From: Haemonchus contortus
Lineage: Eukaryota > Nematoda > Chromadorea > Rhabditida > Trichostrongylidae
Length of the DNA: 64,000 bases
Direction of reading: 5' to 3'
Assembly: GCA_000469685.2 (NCBI GenBank)
Contig: LS997562.1
Location: 14,531,646-14,595,645 of the forward strand
Positions 55,747 through 64,000 of the stretch are shown in pieces. The position numbers and the translations under genes are program-made. The notes beneath the pieces were generated by a model. That model searched no databases and was not told where the DNA came from. It saw only the letters and a list, made by a program, of their open reading frames with translations. Each line of letters begins with the position of its first letter. Positions within the stretch are counted from its first letter, which is position 1.

Positions 55747-56340
55747 ATCCTAGGCGAAATGATAAACAACGCCCAATAACCGCTTTTACACCCGCTCTCC
55801 CTAATCCAGTGATTTCCCAATTCCATTGATGACTCGGGTGATTAATATGCGATTGCAGGCAACATGCCCTGATGCTGCAAAAACAGCTATAAAGCACTTT
55901 GTTAACAGTTTTTATTATCAAGATTCGCAACTTATAACTTAGTGAAGCATGAATACCAGTGTACTTCGTTGCTTATAAATATCACTGGAGATAAAAGTTA
56001 GAGGAAAAAAATAGGATGAAACCAAAACATTTTGGCAGAGTTTCTCGAAACAACTAAAGCTTTTAAGTACATCAACGGAGAATTAATGATAGTGACAGAG
56101 GCACCCTAGGAATGATGTGACAATGCGCGTCACAGTATAGTGAAGATCAAAGCTGTACATCTAAATCTTAACAGGAATATAACGATGAAAATCATAAAAT
56201 CTTGAACGATTTTTCAACCTTACAAGCATGTCATATCGCCTTTGAAATACGTCGGTGAGAGTATCCGAAAGAGAAATGGCATGCAAAGTAGTTCATGGAA
56301 AATAAACTAATACCGGTAAATAAGTCAATGGGAATGGTCG

Positions 56341-59300
56341 TTAATGATGCTGGTGGCTATGACCAAGCTGAACACCGCGCATCATCCCGAATTGAGTTGA
56401 ATTATCAGATGGATGAAGAGAATCCCCATGTTCGTGGTTATCAATCAGGCGAAGAAGCCCAATGAGAGAGAATCCGATCAACATAACAAGTAATTTTAGC
56501 AAATTCGGATGCTCGTTATCTCTTTCGTGAAGGAGTACCTGAACAAAAACGAAAGTACTAAATTTATAATTATAAGATCTACTCATTGTTAACCTCGAAA
56601 AATGTGACGTATAGGAAGGTCCCGACGGCAAGGCCTTGAAGGATTGTAATGGTAACATCCTTTCCAAAACTATTCTCAGCGGTAGACTGTACAGCCATTC
56701 CAATAATAGCTCCCAGAGGTGACATGAGAGCAAGCGTGAACACAGAAGCTACTACCTGAACATTCCATACACATGCACGAACTACTTGAAATAGAGCCAC
56801 CTTACCCATTGCAGTTGATGTGCATGCGTGCGAGCCAGCTGAAGACCAACTGAGAATGCAACTATTATTTTGTGCACGAGAAGGGACAGAAATAATGCTG
56901 TGGTCTCTGATGCATTATCCTTAAAAAAAAAACTTTTGCCGCCAGAGCCCCTCCAGAATATTCAGTCCAGCCCGACCACCGAAAAAAAAGCAAAACAAAA
57001 AGAAAAAGGAAAAGAAACATGTACTTACTCCCACACCGAGTGCGACACCTTCAATAACTGAATGAATCGACAATGCAAGTACGAAGGTGATGGAACGAAC
57101 ACCATGGGAGTGTGCATGTGGGGACGACTTCATAAGAATTGGAGGATCTTCATTTACTAAAGAAAAACGATATCAAGGAGTAAATATGGCTCGAATCATT
57201 TATAAGATAAATTGGTCAAAGAAAAAAGTATGAGTGAACACAACATAAAACCGAGGACCTTAAAATGAAACTGAAGACTTACTCTTTTCACAGTTTGTCT
57301 CACAACGCTCGGGCTCGGCGACGGCAAGTGATGTGAATATCCTGAATTGATGAAAAAAAAAACTATGGGATAAGGTTTTTTGAGGAAAAAGAACATTGAG
57401 GAAGCGAAAACACCTTGCCGAAGGAGAAGAGCACGAGCTTAGGACTAGGGAGCTACGTTATTACTTAATATGGTTTATTTATTCAAAGAATTCTATGTTG
57501 AAAGTCCTAAGAACAACGTGTACGGACAACACAAATACAAGCACGGCTTGACAGAGAAGGGAATAGTAGCGTTTGGGTAGGTTAACGATAGGGTACAAGG
57601 ACACATATACACACCATCGTTTTGAAGGACGTCTCCCAACACCTTCAGTAGGAGTGTAGTGATCCTCTACATTGCCAAGTGTATTGATAGTGCCGTACTG
57701 TTGAAAACGTCGAAGGGAAGTGAGTTCAGTATACCTATATCGGAAATTCGGTCCCTCGGATCATAATTGACAGGTTGCAAAGACCCACGTATTTAGGTAA
57801 GTTTCCAGTTTGGGGAGGATGGAATGACTTACTCGAATGAGGAACGAACGAACGGACGAAGGAAAGCCGAGCGGATTAGATTGTTCACAAAACTCCCTTA
57901 AGTGTTTTGTCATACCATCCCTGCCTCACTCTCCCCCCCCCCCCCCCCAAATCGTACATTAGGCAAAAAATTCGGGCTGGGCGTTGGAACCATTACTCGT
58001 GATCCATGCTTTGGCGCAACTCGAAGGGACCCGGAATGACCCATGTCCCGTATCAACTAAAAGAGAAACTAAGGAAAAATGCACTCACTCATTAGAAGCC
58101 GTGCAGTGAGATTCCCGGGGGTCAGAGTTCTTCCGAACTCGATGCACCGTGAGAGGACAATGTTTCTGGCAGTGACCAGCCGCATCTTCTGTATCGTCCG
58201 AAGTCAACGTTTTGGCTTGTTCCTTCGAATAATCAGCTGGTGTTTCAACTGAAACATTAATGGCATCAAATCTGAATGAGAATACGTTTTCATCAATATT
58301 ACGAGAGATAAATAACAAGACTTTTCAGCCTGTGTTGGTCAATAGCTCATATGTTTTATAAAGCTTACGGAACACGATGGGATCCATCATGACAGACCGC
58401 TTCTTTCACCGGGGCGGCTCTCTCCTAATCCACTCATGCGCTCGCTGTTAGGGGGAAGATTTGAAGTACCACCGGAACAACCACTGCCGCTACGTGAGAA
58501 TTCGGGTAAAAATACCGCTGACTATTCCACCCAAAATGTAACCCCGTAACTTGAAAATGAAGCTTGTAATTCCAAGCTTATTGTGACAACCAACATACAG
58601 TCATGCTTCCTTTCCGTAGTTATAAACTAAACCACGCATCATCCTTGGAATACTTCACTGAGGATCCCCCCACACTGTAGTATCTGTAGCATCTATGGCA
58701 GACTAAGTAGCCGCACTTGTTGCAGGAATGGGTCAACCGCGGATTAAAAGCCATCTCTACTGCCCCTTAGGAAGGCCCATTCGATCCAATATACTCCATG
58801 AAGAAGGTGAACTTCGCTCTATACATATTTATCCAAACAATACCCCCCCCCTTCCCCCTTCCCTGCAGACAAAGCGAATACTGGCCGAATTTGGCTGCAC
58901 TTATTGAAAGCTTATCGTGTAACTGAATCTGAAGGCTTTGATTTGGAACGGGGAACGCGTAGTCAGCATGATGAAGGACCTGGTCACCAGGACGCAGAGG
59001 GGGGGGGGGGCTCCTTTCGTCATGCCATAATCGTATGTGCAAAGGTACTAGACAAACTACGTAGGAGCCCAGGTATGGGTGCGTTCACCCAGAACTGGAT
59101 GGGCGCGATAAATCGTGCGGCAATTTAAACGACTATCATTGGGGCCCAAATTTGAAGTAGATTCGATTAGTACAATCATCTGATCATACTAATGTAATCT
59201 AATTCAAGTTTGCACTCCAACAATAGGTGCCAAAGTCGTCCTACGTGTCACGAATCTCGCCGCGCCATTCGCCGCGTCAATCCAGTTCTGGGTGAATGTT

Positions 59301-61126
59301 CCGTCCCCCTAGGAAACCTGACGATACCACCCGAATTCACTGCTACGTGAGAAATGATCTGATTCGTCGCAGCAAAGCGCACTTTGTAGTGTTATTCAAA
59401 GGCGTTCGAACACAGAGTACAGTACGTAAACCGGAATTACTGAAGACAAACGAAAAAACAAGTAAAATCGTTGGAATTTCGCCAACAAACAGGCATTATC
59501 AAAGCAATTTCAACAGAGATACATACGTAAATGTTCATCAGCCGCTGATTGTAAGACCCGTCCAGTCATGCAGCAACTGCCCTCTGTCACAGTTAGCGGC
59601 GAACTAAAGAAAGAGCATCACATCGTGAGCGGTAATCACTGAACAATCAACGGATCCCTAACCTTTCACCGAAGCCATGACCATGCCCTCCATGGGCTAT
59701 AGAGTGAGAATGTGCAAGCGATGGTATTGCCACGATGACAACCTGCAAGTTCAACCTTTTTCCCACATACCAGCTACTAAGGCGGATTGATCTTACCTCT
59801 TCAAGAAAAAACAGTAAAAAGAATCCAGCACAACTGAGCAACTCGGCGATCGGATAATCAACGTAGAAATTGTACACCTAAGTATCATGAAGGAGCTACA
59901 AGTCTGAAACTAAATCGAGATCTTTCCAGTTCACCTCATCGAGTTTTCTGACATTATCAGCTAGCTCTGGGAAAAGGTGAAGGAAGCACGTAGCCAGAAA
60001 AACACCTGAAACATGTATTTAATCACGTAGCCAACAGGAACGAAAATTCAGTACGGGAACTCGGTGGGGTAACTTCTCCCCGAAAATCGCGGCGCGCTCG
60101 CCGCATCCGATCGCGCGCATTCTTTGAGTTGATAGGTATGAATTCTCCCTGGAGGAATGCGGCAGTCGCTACGTAGCTACTGACTGTGGGAACTCGGGGA
60201 GAAGTACCACCACGCCGGGAATACGGCTCCTACAGTAACTTTGCAATTAATTAAAATGCAATGGACGCAGAGTTGCACGTACAACATATTTCCTTTCATG
60301 GCGTAACTCTATCTAGATACGTTCTTCAACCCTTCATTCAACCCTTCACATATACGTCGTTTCTAAACAGCTAAGGTGCATAATTGGCATAGCGTGGGAG
60401 GGGGGGGGGGGGGGGAGTCTGGTACCTTTCCCCTGAAAGTGGCGTCGCGTCCGCCGCACCCGATCGCGCGCCATGAAGGGAAAGGTTCGGATTTCCAGTG
60501 CAAGGGGAGTGCAGCAGCCCCGTGACCACTGCCGCTTGCCGTGGGAATTCAGGGAGAAGTTCGTCACCCTAGCCGGGGTGCTCTGCTGCACCATGAGAAC
60601 TCGTTCGAGCGAAGGCATACGACTGACTTAATGTAGGGACCATGTCCCCGTACTGAATTTCGGTTCAAGCACATTTGGTAGGGTAACGAAAAGAATGAAA
60701 GGAGAAAGTTTCGAATTGTCCTGAAACTTCAACAAACCTCCAGAAAAACAAGTAAGTAGACAAAGTACAAGTGAAACGTGCTTATGCTGTCTCGACGATG
60801 AGGCTCGTGCTGCACTTTGACGTAAGTAGCGCAGAACCTTGAAACGACATTCATGGGATGAATAGGAGAACCCGAAATCGCTACAGTACTTACCCTCAAC
60901 GGAGCGAGACCAGCCACCAGAGTTCCACATATCATTATTGATAAAAGAATCAGTTTCAAAATATTCAAATTCATTTTGATAACGATGGGTAGCCACCACT
61001 TGGTGACTTTCTGAAACGAATTAATTCACTTCAACTTCTTGTAGCCTCCATCTTCGGATCTATGAGCTCCCGTCAGAAATAAAAACATACTCCATAAGGT
61101 TGTACGAAATCATTCAGGCCGTTCAT
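56341..61126 (-). CDS. ZIP-family zinc transporter (SLC39A1/2/3-like), complete gene
   Basis: ZIP proteins import zinc and related metals into the cytosol across plasma or organelle membranes. Twelve exons on the minus strand join with consistent phases into 442 codons: 61091-61126 (ATG), 60894-61010, 60738-60837, 59935-60005, 59797-59877, 59663-59742, 58089-58271, 57283-57341, 57029-57156, 56806-56919, 56594-56755, 56341-56538 (TAA). Membrane spans lie near residues 16-37, 70-96, 117-142, 264-285, 292-312, 326-343, 362-380 and 390-408. The binding-site motifs are intact: HSVIEG (His274, Glu278) in span 4 and HKIIVAFSVG (His301) in span 5. The span 3-4 loop is histidine-rich at its start (AHSHSIAHGGHGHG), and the C-terminus ends GHSHQHH. 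Length and eight-span plan are typical. Introns hold MITEs and a foldback element. The first exon codes only 12 residues. Confidence 0.93.
59079..59301. mobile_element. Palindromic MITE, second copy, in a ZIP intron
   Basis: The ends GTGCGTTCACCCAGAACTGG and CCAGTTCTGGGTGAATG pair, and inner blocks CATTGGGGCCCAAATTTGAA, AAGTTTGCACTCCAACAATA and GTGCCAAAGTCGT parallel those at 11712-11952. The centre is near 59190 (TCATCTGATCATAC). It lies in the intron between ZIP exons 59663 and 58271. Confidence 0.75.
60070..60206. mobile_element. Short MITE with ACTTCTCCCCGA ends
   Basis: The terminal ACTTCTCCCCGA is inverted as TCGGGGAGAAGT. CGCTCGCCGCATCCGATCGC and GTAGCTACTGACTGTGGGAA lie inside. It is in the ZIP intron between exons 60738 and 60005, about 220 bases from the next copy. 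Confidence 0.78.
60422..60561. mobile_element. Short MITE, uninterrupted copy
   Basis: It begins ACCTTTCCCCTGAAAGTGG and ends GAATTCAGGGAGAAGT. CCGCACCCGATCGCGCGCCA runs straight into TGAAGGGAAAGGTTCGG, the point where the 55179 copy is interrupted. It sits next to a long G-run (about 60399-60414) in the same ZIP intron. Confidence 0.78.
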
Positions 61127-61187
61127 GCTGCTCAAATGACGCAAATCAAGAATATTTGAGGAAACTTCCTCAGAAAAGGCAATGGCT

Positions 61188-61324
61188 GCTTTCATAGTCC
61201 GCCGGGCAGCCCGCGAGCGAGCGAGCGCGCGCGCTGGCTGGAGGACTACTCGGCCTGCAGTATCGATCGAGATTCAGTTCTAAATAAGGGGCAAGCACCG
61301 CCCCGGCCGACGGTCTATGAAAGC
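61188..61324. mobile_element. Palindrome-ended element with TTTCATAG termini
   Basis: It begins GCTTTCATAGTCCGCCGGG and ends CGACGGTCTATGAAAGC, so the terminal 10 bases are inverted and match the inner part of the 55230/55670 ends. The interior (GCGAGCGAGCGCGCGCGC) is different. It lies about 60 bases upstream of the ZIP start codon. Confidence 0.65.
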
Positions 61325-61474
61325 AACCAATTACAATGAAACAGCCATGAGAATTTCCTGATTTTCTAGCCCCTCCACCTCGAAGTTATTCGAAACGTAA
61401 GGCTGAATTTACCATTAAATAGTAGCTGGAGTAATCAGCACCATCACTTGTGAGTGACACTCATCTGCAAGGGG

Positions 61475-61760
61475 CGGAGCTGGTGCAACGGCAATTGGCG
61501 CACTACTACACGCATGACCCAGGGATCGAACCCCCAATCGCAAATCGCTCAACACAACCAAGACTTCCGTCACCGCGGGGTCGGTCAGTCGGTACCAGAC
61601 TCGTCCGGGAGGATAAAAGCAATGACATGTATGTCGGCTAGCCACGACAAGCTAATGTATAGTCCAATAAGCACTCGAAACACGTCTACAATTTTGGATG
61701 AAGTCGAATGCGGGGCTCATCTCAAAACCAGATTGATAAACACCCGAGAGTTAATCCTTT
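61475..61760 (+). mobile_element. tRNA-derived SINE
   Basis: The head GGCGGAGCTGGTGCAACGGC is followed by GGGATCGAACCCCC at the B-box place, then GGGTCGGTCAGTCGGTACC, GACTCGTCCGGGAGGATAAA and a diverged tail. The order matches the family. Confidence 0.78.
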
Positions 61761-62223
61761 ATGGGCAGTAGTCCAGAATAGCTCAAAAGGAGTCTTATGC
61801 TGAAGGGCTGTCAACAGGGCTGTTTCAGTTGTTTTAGCAAATTAATGAGTGAAGTTGTGTTTTTTCCTAGCTTCTCCCCCTTCTCTCGCAAGAAACACTT
61901 CAGGAAATTTTCTGGGACGCATGTCCTTTTAATATAGGGCACCTTCTGGAGGAGACAGTTGTGAAAGTGAAAACTCTGCATCTTCTTTTACTTAGCAAAG
62001 TGTAAGTCAAAACGTACAGTTTACTACGTACTGAGTTCTGATAGCCTCGTATGCGCAACAACTTTCCCTGTACCAATTTTTCCCACGAACCAATTAATAT
62101 TCGGGGCTCACTGACGGTTTTGGATATTCAAAACCTAGATCTACGTTTTTGGTACACTTTGCCTGCTTTCCATGTGACCTCGAAGCCCTTAGACAAACTA
62201 CACATAAATCATGATGCTCAGCG

Positions 62224-64000
62224 ATTATTTATTTATTAACGGACATGCCATTCGGCATGTGGAACAACAGTCAAGTAGTAAGTAACAACATTAACAAGGT
62301 ATACATCAACAACACAAGTGTGTAGAACAAAATAGACAAAGTAAAGTAAAAATAACTGGGAGCAGAGCCAGATCAAATGTACTTGTCCACTGCTCTTTTG
62401 AACATAATATAGTCTCCAGGAAGATTGCTACGCAGAAGAGTATTGAAGGGAGTGCAAATTCTATTACTGAAAAATTGTGACCTAACCTGAGACCTAGCTG
62501 TAGCAGTAGAAATTTTAGCCGAAGTGCCTCTCGTATTGGAGTGAACAATCACGAAAAACTTAGAGGCGTCCATTTTAGTCAGACCATTTAGAATTTTATA
62601 CGCCATGAGGAGATCAAATTTCTTTCGCCTCCACTCAAGAGATTCCAACCGGAAAAGTTTATTTCGTTCAAGACCAGGTGGAATGTCAGAATACTTTGCA
62701 CGCAGACAGCGGAGCATTACCTTGCGAGTAAAGTTGTTTTGAACCCCTTCAAGGGAATAAATATCTTTCTTTTTATATGGTGCAAAGACAGTAGTCCCGC
62801 ACTCAAGAATTGGGCGAACATAAACCTTGAAAGCCCTAAGCAGAGTAGAGGAATCAGATGTACGAAGTACTCTAAAAACATTGAATGTTCTGCGAAGAGC
62901 TTTAACCACAAGCGATTTATAATGATTGGAAAAACAAAGGGTTCTGTCATACAGGAAACCAAGGTCACGAACTTCAGAAACAACCTTTATGTCAGTAGTT
63001 CCCAAACGGTACAGCGGATTGCGAGGATGCTTGCCTATGCACATAATTTGGGTCTTTTCAGAAGAAAGAGGCAGCTGATTGGATTTTGACCATTCATAAA
63101 CTTTGTCTATAGCCATTTGAAGATGAGTATCGGCACCATCTTCACAAGTCTCTTTATAGATTTTAATATCATCTGCATAGAGATTGCACGTAATACCTAG
63201 ATCTTTGAAGATACGTGGAAAGTCGGAAGTATAAATGTTAAATAGGACTGGCGATAAGACACCCCCCTGGGGAACACCAGATGTGATCGTACGAACCGAT
63301 GACAAAGAATCTTTAACCAAGACCTGAAACGTTCTGTTTCGTAAAAATTCTTTAATCCAACTTATGACGAGAGGGTGGAAGCCATAGTGCTCCATTTTTT
63401 GGAACAATAAGCCATGATGTACTTTATCAAATGCTTTTTGAAAGTCAAAATACACAACATCCACATTTCTACCACGATCAAAAGATGTAGTCCAGTCACT
63501 GAAGCAATCAAGGAGTGACGTTTCAATTGACCTTCCCTTGCAGAAACCATGTAAACAAGTAGGAATGATGTCATATTTTTCCAGATGAGAGAGTAGGTAT
63601 TTCTTAAGAAGCTTTTCAAATACCCTAGCAAATAATGAAGTCAGACTTATGGGTCTGTAATTATCAGGGTTTGAACATGGCTCTTTCTTAAGAAGAGGAA
63701 CAACTATGGCATGCTTCCACCTAGCAGGAATTTCAGATCTCATTAGACTCAGATTAAAAAGAAACTCGAGGGGGCCAACTATTTCATGGATACAATGCTT
63801 CACAACCAGATAAGGGAGATCGTCTGGGTTTGTAGCAGCAGACGATGACCAGTCAAGCAACATGCCTGCTATATCTTCTTTATAAAACCAAGGGGCTTGA
63901 TCGGCGGGTACTATATCCGAATTCGGTAAAGTTAATGTTGCAGCGTGAGGAAAAACAAAAGTCTTCACAAAGGAATCAGCTAATAATTCAGATTTACTTT
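62224..64000 (-). mobile_element. CR1/Jockey-like non-LTR retrotransposon, 3' part
   Basis: On the minus strand the ORF (next entry) is followed by about 140 bases of 3' UTR. This ends in a hairpin, CATGCCGAATGGCATG, and a short TTAATAAATAAATAA tail. A terminal stem-loop followed by a short microsatellite-like tail, rather than poly(A), is typical of CR1-related elements. The 5' part is beyond the window. Confidence 0.82.
62373..64000 (-). CDS. Reverse transcriptase of a non-LTR retrotransposon, partial
   Basis: This ORF encodes the enzyme that copies element RNA into DNA at a nicked target. It is open from the window edge (63999) to the stop at 62373, with no frameshift over about 540 codons. 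RT landmarks occur in order: DNYRPISLTSLFARVFEKLL, VVYFDFQKAFDKVHH (motif A, catalytic aspartate), SGVPQGGVLSPVLFNIY (motif B), CNLYADDIKIY (motif C, YADD) and SSEKTQIMCIGK. The CR1/Jockey-style thumb VRPILECGTTVFAPY, KKDIYSLEGVQNNFTRKV follows, then the usual C-terminus ending FKRAVDKYI. The N-terminal endonuclease is outside the window. An intact frame suggests a young copy. The assignment to CR1 rather than Jockey is by motif memory only. Confidence 0.9.
   Translation of the reverse strand, partial: SKSELLADSFVKTFVFPHAATLTLPNSDIVPADQAPWFYKEDIAGMLLDWSSSAATNPDDLPYLVVKHCIHEIVGPLEFLFNLSLMRSEIPARWKHAIVVPLLKKEPCSNPDNYRPISLTSLFARVFEKLLKKYLLSHLEKYDIIPTCLHGFCKGRSIETSLLDCFSDWTTSFDRGRNVDVVYFDFQKAFDKVHHGLLFQKMEHYGFHPLVISWIKEFLRNRTFQVLVKDSLSSVRTITSGVPQGGVLSPVLFNIYTSDFPRIFKDLGITCNLYADDIKIYKETCEDGADTHLQMAIDKVYEWSKSNQLPLSSEKTQIMCIGKHPRNPLYRLGTTDIKVVSEVRDLGFLYDRTLCFSNHYKSLVVKALRRTFNVFRVLRTSDSSTLLRAFKVYVRPILECGTTVFAPYKKKDIYSLEGVQNNFTRKVMLRCLRAKYSDIPPGLERNKLFRLESLEWRRKKFDLLMAYKILNGLTKMDASKFFVIVHSNTRGTSAKISTATARSQVRSQFFSNRICTPFNTLLRSNLPGDYIMFKRAVDKYI

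Noticed and set aside
59296..59607. 103-codon plus-strand frame
   Set aside because: It lies antisense in a ZIP intron and partly in a foldback MITE, with no recognisable domain.

Overview
This window reads as nuclear DNA of a nematode. Genes are split into many short exons with TTTCAG-type acceptors, there are no bacterial operons, and the recognisable proteins are animal families. A strongylid (hookworm-like) worm fits the repeat load, intron sizes and mariner remnants, but that placement is inference.

Layout. The left edge (353-1296, +) holds the 3' end of the protein kinase A catalytic subunit gene (kin-1 family), with two alternative last exons. From 1.3 to 18 kb I find no confident gene; the stretch carries tRNA-derived SINEs, TTAA-flanked MITEs, a palindromic element, a TA-flanked Tc1/mariner-type element and a decayed mariner. 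A BTB-BACK-Kelch gene runs 18.1-23.5 kb (+). From 27.7 to 36.5 kb (-) lies the 3' part of a CUB/LDL-receptor-A transmembrane protein, most like the LEV-10/SOL/Neto class of receptor-clustering or auxiliary proteins; a possible further exon lies at 42.4 kb. The middle (36.5-56 kb) is mostly introns or intergenic DNA with a Penelope-like element fragment, a second mariner, more MITEs and SINEs, microsatellites and a decayed copy of one CUB exon. A complete 12-exon ZIP zinc transporter gene (442 codons, all splice phases consistent) occupies 56.3-61.1 kb (-). The right edge (62.2-64.0 kb, -) is an open CR1/Jockey-like reverse transcriptase cut off by the window end.

The recognised genes do not form one pathway. 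What ties the window together is insertion history. One palindromic element sits inside another MITE with a clean target duplication and uninterrupted relatives of the host nearby. One TTAA MITE sits inside a reversed MITE of the same family. A nearly identical 349-bp inverted repeat brackets two exons of the CUB gene. A near-perfect 79-nt hairpin fills most of one Kelch-gene intron, exactly where the exon phases do not fit.
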